Source: Olsenella sp. kh2p3
GTDB taxonomy: Bacteria; Actinomycetota; Coriobacteriia; Coriobacteriales; Atopobiaceae
Direction: 5' to 3'
Length of the DNA stretch: 64,000 nucleotides
Assembly (NCBI GenBank): GCA_900119625.1
Contig: FPKD01000007.1
Span: forward strand, 1-64,000
The translations under genes and the position numbers were made by a program. The notes beneath the pieces are model-generated. The model was not told the origin of the DNA and did not search any database. It saw only the letters and a program-made list of their open reading frames with translations. Every line of letters starts with the position of its first letter. The stretch's first letter is position 1. Shown piece by piece: positions 17,263 through 26,282 of this stretch.

Positions 17263-18498
17263 ATGCCCTCTCGGCCGAGAAGCACATCGCGCGCGGGCCG
17301 CGGGCCGTCGCGCCTGGCGCGGGAGCGCGAGCTTGCCGCGCAGGCGCAGGCGGTCCAGGTTCCTGCCCAGGTAGACGTGGCCGTTATCGGCGGTGGGGCA
17401 TCAGGCCTCGCCGCCGCCATCACTGCCGCCGAGGCGGGCGCCCGCGTGGTTATCATCGAGCGCGCGCTTGAGTGCGGCCGCAGCATCCTCGCCACGGGCG
17501 GCGGGCGCTGCAACCTTGCGAACGCAAACCTCTCGGCCGAGAGGTACCGGCATCCCGGCTTTGTGTCCGCCGTCTGCGGGGAGCGTTTCCTTCCAGACGT
17601 GCTGGGCTTCTTCTCGGCGTGCGGGCTTGCCGTGGCCGAGGAGGAGGGCGGCAGGCTCTACCCCGTGACTCGCGAGGCATCCTCCGTGCGAGAGGTGCTG
17701 GTGGCGCGGGCGGACAGGGCTCACGTTACGCTTGCCTGCGGGCGCGAGGTTGCCGGCGTCTCGCGGATGGCGAGCGACTATCGTTTGGAGCTTGTGCCCG
17801 CGTTTGAGGGTGGCCGGCGAGAGACGCTGGGTGCGCAGGCGGTCGTGATTGCCACAGGCGGCGGGGAGAGCTCACTCGCCCGTGGCCTTGGCCTTCCTCT
17901 GGTGGACGTGCGGCCAGTCCTGTGCCCGCTTGCGTGCAGGGGGCTCGACTTCCCCGCACTTGACGGACGGCGGGCACGTGTTGCTGCAACTCTCATGCGA
18001 GGTGACACCACCATTGCGCGTGAGGCGGGCGAGCTGCTCTTCAGGCCGTACGGCATCTCCGGCATCGTGAGCTTTGACCTCTCGCGAAATACGCTGCCGG
18101 GAGACAGGTTGATTCTCGACCTTCTCCCCGAGGTGGACGCGGGCACGGCCCGAGAGCTTGCGGCGCGCGGAGGCACAGCGGGCCTGCTCGACGACGCGGT
18201 TGCCGCCCAGCTGGTCAAGCGCGGCGGCACGGTCGAGGACGTGGCGGCTCGTGCAAAGGCGGTTGAGCTTCTCGTCACGGGCACCGCAGACGAGAAGCGC
18301 GCCCAGGTCACGGCCGGCGGCATTGACGTGGGGGCGTTGGACACCTCGACGCTTGCGTGTCCGGGCGCGCCGGGTGTGTTTGTCTGCGGTGAGGCCGTGG
18401 ACGTCGACGGGGCCTGCGGGGGCTTCAACCTTGCATGGGCTTGGAAGAGCGGCATGGTGGCGGGGGCATCTGCCGCGCGCCTGGCTGAGAGGAGATAG
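17263..18498 (+). CDS. HI0933-family NAD(P)/FAD-dependent oxidoreductase
   Basis: 411-residue flavoprotein of the HI0933/BaiN-like family. An unusually basic N-terminal 35 residues precede the FAD-binding Rossmann motif VAVIGGGASGLAAAITAAEAG, followed by the family motif ATGGGRCNLAN. The C-terminal FAD motif GGFNLAWAWKSG is present. Substrates of most family members are unknown. ATG at 17263 is 3 bp after the mrp stop, with GGAG overlapping that stop. The basic extension is odd; the core would begin near residue 36. Confidence 0.85.
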   Translation: MPSRPRSTSRAGRGPSRLARERELAAQAQAVQVPAQVDVAVIGGGASGLAAAITAAEAGARVVIIERALECGRSILATGGGRCNLANANLSAERYRHPGFVSAVCGERFLPDVLGFFSACGLAVAEEEGGRLYPVTREASSVREVLVARADRAHVTLACGREVAGVSRMASDYRLELVPAFEGGRRETLGAQAVVIATGGGESSLARGLGLPLVDVRPVLCPLACRGLDFPALDGRRARVAATLMRGDTTIAREAGELLFRPYGISGIVSFDLSRNTLPGDRLILDLLPEVDAGTARELAARGGTAGLLDDAVAAQLVKRGGTVEDVAARAKAVELLVTGTADEKRAQVTAGGIDVGALDTSTLACPGAPGVFVCGEAVDVDGACGGFNLAWAWKSGMVAGASAARLAERR

Positions 18499-18499
18499 C

Positions 18500-20185
18500 G
18501 TGATAGAGGTATCCGGCATTCGCGTGCCGCTCTCGCAGCTGGACGGAACCGAAGCCCGCGAACAGGCGGTTATCCGCAAGGCGCTAGCCCGGCGCCTGCA
18601 CGTACGTCCCGACGAGCTTGGCCGCGTCACGCGGCGCAAGCGCTCCATCGACGCGCGCAAGAAGGGCGACGTCCAGCTCATCTTCACGCTGCGGACAGAA
18701 TTTCCGGGTGGCGAGCCAGCGGAGAGGGAACTCCTCGCCGGGCTTGCCTCCAGGCGCGAGTCAGGCAGCGTACGCCTGGTAGGGACTGCCGACAAGGACT
18801 TCCCACTGCCGTGTGCGCATGTGCCACATGACCAGGGCCCCATCGTTGTTGTAGGGGCAGGCTGCGCGGGACTCTTCTGCGCGCTCTCGCTTGCGCGCGC
18901 GGGCTTGGAGCCGCTCCTCGTCGAGCGTGGCGACGATGCCGCGCGGCGATCGCGCGTGGTACGCCACCACGACGAGACGGGCGAGCTTGACCCCGAGAGC
19001 AACATCCAGTTTGGCGTGGGTGGTGCCGGGACCTTCTCAGACGGCAAGCTGCAGACAGGGACCAAGAGCCCCTTTCACCGGCTGGTGCTCAAGACCTTTG
19101 CGGACGCCGGCGCGCAGCAGCGCATCCTGTGGGACGCAAAGCCGCACATTGGGAGCGACGTTCTGCCCGAGGTGGTGACGCACATCGTCGAGATGATCGA
19201 GGAGGCCGATGGGACGGTGCGCTGCCGTTGCCGCCTGGTTGACCTCGACGTGAGCGGCGGAAGCGTGCGCGCGGTGACGCTGCGCTCCGAGGACCCGGAG
19301 ACGGGAATCGTCACCGAGGAACGCGTGCCCTGCTCAAGGGTAGTGCTTGCGTGTGGGCACTCCGCTCGTGACGTCTTCGAGTTGCTCTCGCAACGCGGCG
19401 TTCCCATGGAGCGCAAGACCTTTGCGATGGGCGTGCGCATCGAGCACCTCCAGACAGACATCGACCGCGCGCTCTATGGGCCGGCAGCCGGCAACCCCGC
19501 GTTGGGCGCCGCGCCATACAGTCTTGCCGTTCACCTCCCGTCGGGCCGCTCGGCCTTCTCGTTCTGCATGTGCCCCGGCGGGTACGTGGTCTCTGCCGCA
19601 AGCGAACCGGGCGGCGTCGTGACCAACGGCATGAGCTACTCCGACCGCGCAGGCGAGAATGCAAACTCCGGGCTGCTCGCCAACGTTTTCCCCGAGGACC
19701 TTCCCGGTGACGACGTCCTTGCAGGTATCAAGCTGCAGCGCGCCTGTGAGCAGGCGGCGTTCGAGGCGGGCGGCGGTGGCTTTGTGGCACCTGCGCAGCT
19801 GGTGGGAGACTTCCTGCACGACAGGCCATCCTCTGCAGTTGGTGGCGTGGAACCCACGTACCCCAGGGGTGTGGCCTGGGGAGACGTCTCGCGTTGCCTC
19901 CCTTCCTACATCACCGAGACCATCCGCGCCGCCATTCCCGAGATGGGACGCAAGCTTCGCGGCTTTGACCGTCCGGATGCGGTGCTCACGGGCGTGGAGA
20001 CAAGGTCCAGCTCGCCCGTGCGCGTGACACGGGGGAGCAACCTACAAAGCGTGGGCGTACGAGGGCTTTGGCCTGTGGGCGAGGGTGCCGGCTACGCAGG
20101 CGGCATCATGAGCGCGGCGGCTGACGGTCTGCGTGTGGCCGAGGCCGTTGTGGAAGACGTTACAGAAGAGCTGCGGCAGGCGTAA
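18500..20185 (+). CDS. uncharacterised FAD-dependent dehydrogenase (COG2509 type)
   Basis: 561-residue flavoprotein. An N-terminal domain (residues 1-105) with VRPDELGRVTRRKRSIDARKK precedes the FAD motif IVVVGAGCAGLFCALSLARAG near residue 115. The family-specific segments NIQFGVGGAGTFSDGKL and GYVVSAASEPGG follow, and the C-terminal GEGAGYAGGIMSAAADG binds FAD. GTG at 18500 lies one base after the preceding stop, behind GGAGATAGC, so it is cotranscribed and probably coupled to the HI0933-type flavoprotein. The reaction is unknown; the family is widespread in anaerobes. Confidence 0.88.
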   Translation: MIEVSGIRVPLSQLDGTEAREQAVIRKALARRLHVRPDELGRVTRRKRSIDARKKGDVQLIFTLRTEFPGGEPAERELLAGLASRRESGSVRLVGTADKDFPLPCAHVPHDQGPIVVVGAGCAGLFCALSLARAGLEPLLVERGDDAARRSRVVRHHDETGELDPESNIQFGVGGAGTFSDGKLQTGTKSPFHRLVLKTFADAGAQQRILWDAKPHIGSDVLPEVVTHIVEMIEEADGTVRCRCRLVDLDVSGGSVRAVTLRSEDPETGIVTEERVPCSRVVLACGHSARDVFELLSQRGVPMERKTFAMGVRIEHLQTDIDRALYGPAAGNPALGAAPYSLAVHLPSGRSAFSFCMCPGGYVVSAASEPGGVVTNGMSYSDRAGENANSGLLANVFPEDLPGDDVLAGIKLQRACEQAAFEAGGGGFVAPAQLVGDFLHDRPSSAVGGVEPTYPRGVAWGDVSRCLPSYITETIRAAIPEMGRKLRGFDRPDAVLTGVETRSSSPVRVTRGSNLQSVGVRGLWPVGEGAGYAGGIMSAAADGLRVAEAVVEDVTEELRQA

Positions 20186-20189
20186 CTCG

Positions 20190-20206
20190 GGCGGCACGCT
20201 GCCGCC
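20190..20206. terminator. hairpin between convergent flavoprotein and gtrA genes
   Basis: GGCGGCA-CGC-TGCCGCC forms a 7-bp GC hairpin in the 26-bp gap between two convergent genes. There is no T tract, so it is a candidate bidirectional stop rather than a classical terminator. Confidence 0.35.
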
Positions 20207-20211
20207 ACGCC

Positions 20212-20604
20212 CTAGCGCTGCCTGAACGTCACGGACCTGTTGAGGACAAACTGCATGAGCCCCGCAGTCACAAGGGCGGCGAGCTTCGCCACCAATGGCG
20301 TCGAGAGGGGCGCTGCGGCATGTGTGGTGAGAGCGGCAATAACCAGCTCCTGCACGCACATGCCGCAGAGCCCCACGCAGATAAAGACCACATAGCGACG
20401 AGCGGGACTATCCATCACATGAAAAGTGTGCTGGCGGTTGAGAAAGAAGCTCAGGGTAAGCCCAACCGCCACACTCGCCACGTTTGCGGCAAGCGGCTCT
20501 ATGCCGCCCAGTGATGTAAGTGCGAGAAAGACGAGCATGTCGACGGCAGAGCAGACGCACCCAAAGAGCGCATACGAGATGAGCTGCCGAAATGCCTGGT
20601 GCAT
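20212..20604 (-). CDS. GtrA-like membrane protein
   Basis: 130-residue protein with four predicted membrane helices, typical of the GtrA family. These proteins are thought to help flip undecaprenyl-phosphate-linked sugars across the membrane for surface-glycan decoration. The family pattern is seen in FGCVCSAVDMLVF, FFLNRQHTF and the C-terminal QFVLNRSVTF. It ends 13 bp upstream of, and reads in the same direction as, the EIIB gene start region. No glycosyltransferase partner is adjacent. Confidence 0.85.
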   Translation of the reverse strand: MHQAFRQLISYALFGCVCSAVDMLVFLALTSLGGIEPLAANVASVAVGLTLSFFLNRQHTFHVMDSPARRYVVFICVGLCGMCVQELVIAALTTHAAAPLSTPLVAKLAALVTAGLMQFVLNRSVTFRQR

Positions 20605-20617
20605 GGTAGCGCTCGAG

Positions 20618-20902
20618 CTACTTGCCCCTCACTGCGTCGGCGAGGCGCTTGAGCTCCTCGTCCTGGTTCATGCCCGTGAGGAACGCGACGCCGTTAAAGA
20701 CGGGAACGTCAAACTCGCGCTCGGGGCGGACCACGGCAACATATGCGTCGGCGTTCTTGAGCGCCTCGTCAAGGTCGGCGACGGCGACTGCCTCGACGTC
20801 CGCCTCGATGCCATCGGCCGCAAGCAGCTTCTTGACCTTATAGGCTACAGTCGCAGAGGTTGCGACTCCTGAACCACATGCAACGACAATCTTTGCAGCC
20901 AT
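20618..20902 (-). CDS. PTS galactitol/fructose-type EIIB protein
   Basis: 94-residue EIIB. The phosphocysteine lies in VVACGSGVATSATVAYKV, the galactitol-type P-loop. ATG at 20902 follows AAGGAGGCATC, a strong ribosome-binding site. It stands without EIIA or EIIC; the EIIA at 9352-9813 is also alone. In families of this type EIIB hands the phosphate to the incoming sugar bound to EIIC, so the pair must work with a transporter outside the window or regulate something. Confidence 0.85.
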   Translation of the reverse strand: MAAKIVVACGSGVATSATVAYKVKKLLAADGIEADVEAVAVADLDEALKNADAYVAVVRPEREFDVPVFNGVAFLTGMNQDEELKRLADAVRGK

Positions 20903-21023
20903 GATGCCTCCTTGATAGCTTGACAACCGTCACACAACACATTTCTGGCGACATTCATCATACCCCACGCGTGCAACCGAACTCCCGGGCGCGTTGATTG
21001 CGGCGCACACAAGGGCCTACGGC

Positions 21024-21425
21024 CTACGACTCCAAGAACTCCCGAGGGGAGATTATTCTAAGTGAATCAATCCCCGAATCTAGCAAGTCCCTGTCCCCCG
21101 TTAGCAGCACGTCTGCATTTGATGCCAAGGCAGCACGTACAATCGGCCGATCTGCCGAATCACGTACACCCATCTCATCGGCACAAGAGTCACTGGGGGT
21201 AGCGACTATTTCGACCGCATATGACAACGAAGCAAGAAACCCGTCGAGCGCAGGAAGCTTTTCCGGGAATTTTCTCTTGAATACCGTCCTGAGCTCTTCT
21301 ACCACGTAGTCACTAACAATTGGTCGATTCGGTGATGACACCGCGGCTTCATAGGCACAGGCTGCTGCACCACCAGGAAAGAGAGCGGCGGACAGTAACA
21401 CATTTGTGTCGATGAAGATACGCAT
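21024..21425 (-). CDS. PIN-domain toxin (VapC-like)
   Basis: 133-residue PIN-domain ribonuclease, the likely toxin of a type II toxin-antitoxin pair. The acidic metal-binding residues are visible in MRIFIDTNVLL (Asp), EELRTVF (Glu), DSADRPIVRAA and LLTGDRDLL (Asp). It starts 3 bp after the stop of the AbrB-type gene upstream, so the two are translated together. Targets are usually tRNA or rRNA in this family; none can be assigned here. Confidence 0.85.
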   Translation of the reverse strand: MRIFIDTNVLLSAALFPGGAAACAYEAAVSSPNRPIVSDYVVEELRTVFKRKFPEKLPALDGFLASLSYAVEIVATPSDSCADEMGVRDSADRPIVRAALASNADVLLTGDRDLLDSGIDSLRIISPREFLES

Positions 21426-21428
21426 AAA

Positions 21429-21701
21429 CTAGTTCCCTGGCCCTTCAGAACGCATGGACGAGACTAGTTTTACGGCCTCGTCCTCTGTTGCGATGCCCAC
21501 ACGGTTAGCCTCGTCACTCATTTCCCGCTGAAGTACCCTCATGGCATATGCTGCGGAGTTCATGACCCTCACTGTATTGCCTTCCACAACAAACGTCACT
21601 TTATCTCCGCTCTGAACGCCCAAAACCTTACGCACCTCCTTGGGGATAGTGACCTGCCCCTTTGACATAACCTTGGCGCTATCCACAAATACAGTTTGCA
21701 T
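21429..21701 (-). CDS. AbrB/MazE-type antitoxin
   Basis: 90-residue protein. Its N-terminal swapped-hairpin DNA-binding domain reads AKVMSKGQVTIPKEVRKVLGVQSGDKV, the AbrB/SpoVT signature; the C-terminal half would wrap the toxin. ATG at 21701 follows GGGGAGGCCACC. It precedes the PIN toxin, the usual antitoxin-first order. Upstream, TACAAT near 21770 on the minus strand and AGGA-ATA-TCCT at 21745-21755 are possible promoter and operator for autoregulation. Confidence 0.85.
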   Translation of the reverse strand: MQTVFVDSAKVMSKGQVTIPKEVRKVLGVQSGDKVTFVVEGNTVRVMNSAAYAMRVLQREMSDEANRVGIATEDEAVKLVSSMRSEGPGN

Positions 21702-21851
21702 GGTGGCCTCCCCGACTTTTAGTTGCCCTGTTAGTAGGAAAAGTAGGAATATCCTCACTACATTGTACCCACCTAGAGGTCTGATAGGGATTCACGTGGC
21801 CATCGTACTTACCAAAAGGGGAAGCAGGGATACCTCAGCGAAGGCTTCGCG

Positions 21852-24077
21852 TCAGTGCTTCCCGCGGTACTTGCGCCGCGTCGCGTGAGCGCTCCCCTTT
21901 CTTGCGCCTACCTTGAGACGTTTCATGACCTCTTCCTCGCTCGTTCCCTCAAATTGGCTCTTGAGTTCGACGAGCTGGTCACGAATGCGAGCCGCCTGCT
22001 CGTACTCCATGTTCGCCGAAGCGTTGGCCATCTCCTCCTCGAGCGAAGCGATGACACGCATGACCTCGTCGCGCGGGAGCTTGGAGAGCTCGGCGGCAAC
22101 GGCCTCTGCCGTAGACACCTCCGCGGGAGCGCCTTGCTCCTCTGCCCCCTCCCCCGAGGCAGTATAGAAGGCCCCGTCCTTGCGCTTGCGCTTTCCCACA
22201 TTGGCCTGTGCCTCGGCAAGGAAGCCAGAGATGTCGTTGATGGCCTTTCGCACCGTTTGGGGCTCGATATGGTGTTCCTCGTTGAACTTCTCCTGGATGG
22301 CACGACGCCTACGCGTCTCGTCGATTGCCTCGCGCATGGAGTCCGTTATCTCATCGGCATACATGATGACCTCGCCCGAGACGTTACGTGCGGCACGTCC
22401 CATGGTCTGGATGAGCGACCGACGGTTTCTGAGGAAACCCTCCTTGTCCGCATCCAAAATGGCAACGAGGGAGACCTCTGGAATGTCAAGCCCCTCTCGC
22501 AGAAGGTTGATGCCCACGAGCACGTCGATCTTTCCCTCACGAAGGTCGCGGATGATATCCACGCGATCGAGCGTTGCGGTGTCCGAGTGCATATAGTTGA
22601 CGCGGAACCCCTCGTCTAGGAGGTGGTCGGTGAGGTCTTCTGCCATACGCTTGGTAAGAGTGGTCACAAGCACGCGCTCATGGCGCCCCACACGCTCGCG
22701 AATCTCGGAGATGAGGTCGTCAATCTGGCCGTGAACGGGGCGCACCTCAATCTTTGGGTCGAGAAGGCCGGTGGGACGGATGATCTGCTCCACCTCCTGC
22801 TGCGTCACCGACTCCTCGTAGTCTCCCGGCGTTGCGGATACGTAGATGAACTGCGGGATGCGCGCCTCGAACTCGTCGAAGCGCAGCGGCCTGTTGTCCA
22901 GAGCCGAGGGCAAACGGAAGCCATGCTCGACGAGCGTGACCTTGCGCGAGCGGTCTCCCTCGTGCATGCCACGAATCTGCGGAACCGTCACGTGGCTCTC
23001 GTCGATGATGCACAGCATGTCCTTGGGGAAGTAATCGATGAGCGTGTACGGCGGCTCGCCGGGGGCTCGCCCATCAAGGTGGCGCGAGTAGTTCTCGATG
23101 CCGTTGCAATATCCCATGTTCTCGAGCATCTCGAGGTCATACGCCGTGCGCTGCGAGAGCCTCTCGGCCTCCAGCAGCATGTTGTTTGCCTTGAGCTCGG
23201 CCACGCGCTGCTCGAGCTCCTCGGAGATGGTCTTTAGGGCGTGGGTGATCTTGGGGCGCTCGGTGACGTAGTGCGATGCGGGCCAGATGGGGATGGCGTC
23301 AAACTCGCGCACGACCTCACCCGTCACGTTGTCCACCTCGGCAATCTGCTCGACCTCGTCGCCAAAGAACGAGATGCGCAGGGGGTTCTCTGCGTAGGGC
23401 GGGAACACGTCCACGGTGTCTCCGCGAACGCGGAAGGTGCCGCGCTGGAGGTCGTAGTCGTTCCTGTCGTACTGGATGTCTATGAGGTTTTTGATGAGGT
23501 CATCCCGCTCGAGCGGGACCTCCTTGTCCACATTGGGCGCAAGGCCGGCGTAGTCCTGGGGACTGCCGATGCCGTATATGCACGAGACGGACGCCACCAC
23601 AATAACGTCGCGGCGCGAGAGCAGGCTCGAGGTGGCCTGGTGGCGCAGCTTCTCGACCTCCTCATTGATGGAGGCATCCTTCTCGATGTAGGTGTCACTC
23701 TGGGGGACGTAGGCCTCTGGCTGGTAGTAGTCGTAGTAGCTCACGAAGTAGACAACGGCATTGTTGGGAAAGAGCTCGCGCATCTCGCTTGCTACCTGTG
23801 CGGCGAGCGTTTTGTTTGGCTCCATGATGAGCGTGGGGCGCTGGACCGCCTCGATGGTCTTGGCCATGGTGAACGTCTTGCCCGAGCCGGTGACGCCCAT
23901 GAGCGTCTGGTAGCGCAGGCCATCCTCCACGCCATGCGCGAGCTTCTCGATTGCCTGCGGTTGGTCTCCTGCGGGCTCGAAGGGAGAGACAACCTTGAAC
24001 GGCGTACCCGCCTGCTCGACGCCAAAGCGCTTGAGTTCTCCGCCAAAGCGCTCGCCCGTTACCGAAGGTTCTGCCAT
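21852..24077 (-). CDS. uvrB: UvrABC system protein B
   Basis: 741-residue helicase-like subunit of nucleotide excision repair; it verifies damage, loads UvrC and is needed for both incisions. Walker A GVTGSGKT is at 61-68, the beta-hairpin region [13 protein letters not shown] follows, IDESHV is motif II, and the helicase motif [25 protein letters not shown] is intact. The C-terminal UVR domain (about 680-715) that binds UvrC is present, and a linker with a less conserved acidic stretch precedes it. ATG at 24077 follows AGGAGGAGGCT. A LexA-type box sits within the promoter, so it is SOS-controlled. Confidence 0.97.
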   Translation of the reverse strand: MAEPSVTGERFGGELKRFGVEQAGTPFKVVSPFEPAGDQPQAIEKLAHGVEDGLRYQTLMGVTGSGKTFTMAKTIEAVQRPTLIMEPNKTLAAQVASEMRELFPNNAVVYFVSYYDYYQPEAYVPQSDTYIEKDASINEEVEKLRHQATSSLLSRRDVIVVASVSCIYGIGSPQDYAGLAPNVDKEVPLERDDLIKNLIDIQYDRNDYDLQRGTFRVRGDTVDVFPPYAENPLRISFFGDEVEQIAEVDNVTGEVVREFDAIPIWPASHYVTERPKITHALKTISEELEQRVAELKANNMLLEAERLSQRTAYDLEMLENMGYCNGIENYSRHLDGRAPGEPPYTLIDYFPKDMLCIIDESHVTVPQIRGMHEGDRSRKVTLVEHGFRLPSALDNRPLRFDEFEARIPQFIYVSATPGDYEESVTQQEVEQIIRPTGLLDPKIEVRPVHGQIDDLISEIRERVGRHERVLVTTLTKRMAEDLTDHLLDEGFRVNYMHSDTATLDRVDIIRDLREGKIDVLVGINLLREGLDIPEVSLVAILDADKEGFLRNRRSLIQTMGRAARNVSGEVIMYADEITDSMREAIDETRRRRAIQEKFNEEHHIEPQTVRKAINDISGFLAEAQANVGKRKRKDGAFYTASGEGAEEQGAPAEVSTAEAVAAELSKLPRDEVMRVIASLEEEMANASANMEYEQAARIRDQLVELKSQFEGTSEEEVMKRLKVGARKGSAHATRRKYRGKH

Positions 24078-24101
24078 AGCCTCCTCCTTTCCCTGAGCCA
24101 G

Positions 24102-24130
24102 AGTATAACAGAACGCTTGTTCTGTTTCTA
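24102..24130 (-). promoter_or_regulatory. uvrB promoter
   Basis: On the minus strand TAGAAA (24130-24125) and TATACT (24107-24102) are 17 bp apart. The start of transcription would fall near 24095, leaving a leader of about 18 nt before the ATG. The LexA box fills the spacer. Confidence 0.6.
24111..24122. promoter_or_regulatory. LexA (SOS) box of uvrB
   Basis: GAACGCTTGTTC matches the Gram-positive SOS box core GAAC-N4-GTTC exactly and is extended by flanking A/T (CAGAAC..GTTCTG). Its position between -35 and -10 is ideal for repression. Confidence 0.8.
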
Positions 24131-24177
24131 GGTCGCTTCAAAGTATTTCTCGAACATGCCCGCCGGCAGCCTCTTGC

Positions 24178-24825
24178 CTACTGCTCGACCACCAGACCGT
24201 TTGGGTAGCTGTCGCGATACCCCTGGTAGGCCTCGCTCACACGGCGCAGGTACTCGCGCGTCTCCGGATACGTGATGTTGTCGGCAAGCTCCCCGGGCTG
24301 GGCAAGCCACTCCTCAACCTTGCCCATGCCAGCGTTGTACGCCGCAATCACCTGGTCTGTCGAGGAGAGGTTCTTCTCGAGGAACGCGAGGTAGGCCGTC
24401 CCGTACTCGATGTTCGTAGTGGGATCGAAGAGGTTTGAGGGATCGTAGGCACCAGAATCGACCAACCCCATGCGCGCAAGCTCAGACGAGGTCTGCGGCA
24501 TTACCTGCATGAGGCCAATGGCGCCAGCAGCGGACTGCGCATTCTCGTCCCAGTTAGACTCGCACTTGATAACGGCAGCAACAAGCAGAGGGTCCACACC
24601 GTGGCGCTCTGCCGACGCCTGGATGTCCTGCGCATGGCTCACGGGATAGAGCGTCCTCCTAGCAAGCGTCGTGGGCGTAGCCGCAAGTATCGCGCACGCT
24701 ATGGCCACGGCGCCAACAAGCACGAGCGGCACCACCCGATACCAGCGCCAGAAACCACGTCCTCGAGTGCGATGGCGACGCGCATGAGGGCGCCTTCCCC
24801 GCGTGCGAGCAGTGCGTGAGCTCAT
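24178..24825 (-). CDS. lytic murein transglycosylase (SLT domain), membrane-anchored
   Basis: 215-residue wall enzyme. A basic N-terminus (TARTRGRRPHARRHRTRGRG) and one membrane helix (about 32-52) anchor it. The SLT domain follows: catalytic Glu in KCESNWDENAQSAAGAIGLMQVMPQT and the IAAYNAGMGKVEEWL motif. It cleaves the glycan strand of peptidoglycan to an anhydro end. ATG at 24825 overlaps the coaE stop as ATGA. Grouping with coaE and uvrB is a positional linkage rather than a pathway. Confidence 0.9.
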   Translation of the reverse strand: MSSRTARTRGRRPHARRHRTRGRGFWRWYRVVPLVLVGAVAIACAILAATPTTLARRTLYPVSHAQDIQASAERHGVDPLLVAAVIKCESNWDENAQSAAGAIGLMQVMPQTSSELARMGLVDSGAYDPSNLFDPTTNIEYGTAYLAFLEKNLSSTDQVIAAYNAGMGKVEEWLAQPGELADNITYPETREYLRRVSEAYQGYRDSYPNGLVVEQ

Positions 24826-25466
24826 CGCAGGGCCCCATCCTCGTGCGTCGAGAGGCGCTTCCAGCCCTCGCGCTCGCGCGAGACCCACCAGGCTTGGACC
24901 TGTGAGGCCAGGCCCTTCTCGTCCCCCGCGTTGTCGAACACGACGTCTGCGTGAGAGCGCAGATAATCGTTTGATGGCTGCAGGGCAACCCGGCGGTCAA
25001 AATCCGCTAGATCCATGCCGCGCCCCTGCGCCCGCACGCGACGCACGTCCAGTGGCGCAACCACGCAGAGAACCTCATCTACCTGAGAAAGCATGGGCTC
25101 AACCCTGTCAAGCAGCGGAACCTCGACCACGCAGACAGGGGCGGCACCGGAGCGCTCCTCCTTGGCAAGCGCATGGGCGAGCGTCTCCGAGATGAATGGC
25201 AGTTCGATGGCCTCCAGTCGCGCCCCACCCTCGGGCGTGGCAAACGCCCTCTTGGCGAGAAGTGCCCGGTTTATCTCGCCCGTTGTGGGGTTCACGAGGT
25301 CTTCGCCAAAGGCCTTGGCCACGGCGGCCGAGCAGTCACTTCTCGGCGAGAGCACGCTTCTTGAGACCTGGTCGAGGTCTATTCGCGAGGCACCCAACCC
25401 CTCAAGAATTCGAGCGACGGTCGACTTGCCCGAGGCAATGCCGCCGGCGAGAAATACCTTGTACAC
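24822..25466 (-). CDS. coaE: dephospho-CoA kinase
   Basis: 214-residue kinase for the last step of coenzyme A synthesis (dephospho-CoA + ATP). P-loop GGIASGKST at residues 7-15, lid and CoA-binding stretch IDLDQVSRSVL, and VVEVPLLDRVEP are typical. Length matches the family. It ends in an ATGA overlap with the lytic transglycosylase gene. The ATG at 25466 is the only start that keeps the P-loop at the usual distance. Confidence 0.93.
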   Translation of the reverse strand: MYKVFLAGGIASGKSTVARILEGLGASRIDLDQVSRSVLSPRSDCSAAVAKAFGEDLVNPTTGEINRALLAKRAFATPEGGARLEAIELPFISETLAHALAKEERSGAAPVCVVEVPLLDRVEPMLSQVDEVLCVVAPLDVRRVRAQGRGMDLADFDRRVALQPSNDYLRSHADVVFDNAGDEKGLASQVQAWWVSREREGWKRLSTHEDGALR

Positions 25467-25537
25467 AGGTTGCCTCCAGCTGCGATTTGAGTACGTTCAA
25501 GGGATACCATCATCGCACGCCGAGGGGCGGGCGTCAT

Positions 25538-25948
25538 CTAGGACTTGACCTCGAACTTCTCGTGGCACTTGGGGCAAGTCACGCGCAGCTTGCCCTTCCC
25601 TCGCGGCACGCGGACCTTCTGCCCGCATGAGGGACACTTTGCGTGCTTGTAGGTGCGCAGCTCGTGAGCCGCGTGGTTCGGATTCTGCAGCCACGGCCTC
25701 ACGGGACCCAGCGCCTTGAGGAAGGCGTCGTTCTCGTTCATACGTGCGTAGACGTTCTTCGAGCACATGCGCCAGGCCGCGTAGACCACAAGCGCCATGG
25801 AAATCCAGCTGAGCCAGCCGGTGTGCACAAAGATATCGATGACAACGAGAATGACGGCAACCCACACACAGAGGTTGGCGAGGTCGTCTGGTCCACGGCG
25901 CCCGTTCATAAACTGCTGCACCTTACGGTTAAAGTCGCCCTGTGCCAT
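25538..25948 (-). CDS. small membrane protein with C-terminal zinc ribbon
   Basis: 136-residue protein of unknown function. Two membrane helices lie at about 26-42 and 45-60. The cytoplasmic tail ends in a zinc ribbon with CxxC pairs at 105/108 and 125/128 (CPSCGQ and CPKCHE). ATG at 25948 follows GGGGAG. Such proteins are seen next to housekeeping genes in Coriobacteriia; the role is unknown. Metal or nucleic-acid sensing at the membrane is possible but not shown. Confidence 0.75.
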   Translation of the reverse strand: MAQGDFNRKVQQFMNGRRGPDDLANLCVWVAVILVVIDIFVHTGWLSWISMALVVYAAWRMCSKNVYARMNENDAFLKALGPVRPWLQNPNHAAHELRTYKHAKCPSCGQKVRVPRGKGKLRVTCPKCHEKFEVKS

Positions 25949-26282
25949 GTCTCCCCTATCGCTAACGCACCCATTGCGGCCGCGTGTCCGCTGAATAGCC
26001 AACGAACACATGTCTACCCAAATGGGAGGGTGGCATACGGCAAGCCTCCGCAGCATGGAGGCCGCGTGGAGCAGACAGGGGCCCACGAGGCAGGATGCTT
26101 CAAGAAATCGTGCGGCTCCCGGCACCGCAGCATTGCCGCGGATTCCGAACGGTTAAGGGCCCCTAAACGGCGAGTGAGCGCGGCATCGCAAAGGTGCCGC
26201 GGATTCCGAACGGTTAGCCCTGCCTAAACGTTCGAAACCCGCGGCACGAAATCTCTCGCCTTGCCAATAGCAGGCCGCGTCC
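25949..26282. other. 334-bp gene-free stretch with tandem hairpins
   Basis: No coding region is convincing here. The first part holds the leader of the zinc-ribbon gene. From about 26130 to 26247 the region consists of two tandem palindromic units, described separately. Confidence 0.7.
26134..26247 (+). repeat. two tandem palindromic units
   Basis: GCCGCGGATTCCGAACGGTT occurs at about 26135 and again at 26196, a spacing of about 61 bp. The second unit (26194-26247) folds into a stem with ends GTGCCGCGG and CCGCGGCAC and inner pairs around GAACG/CGTTC; the first unit pairs less well (GCCGCG with CGCGGC). It lies just downstream of the amino-acid transporter ATPase gene, so it may also stop that transcript. 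Confidence 0.8.
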
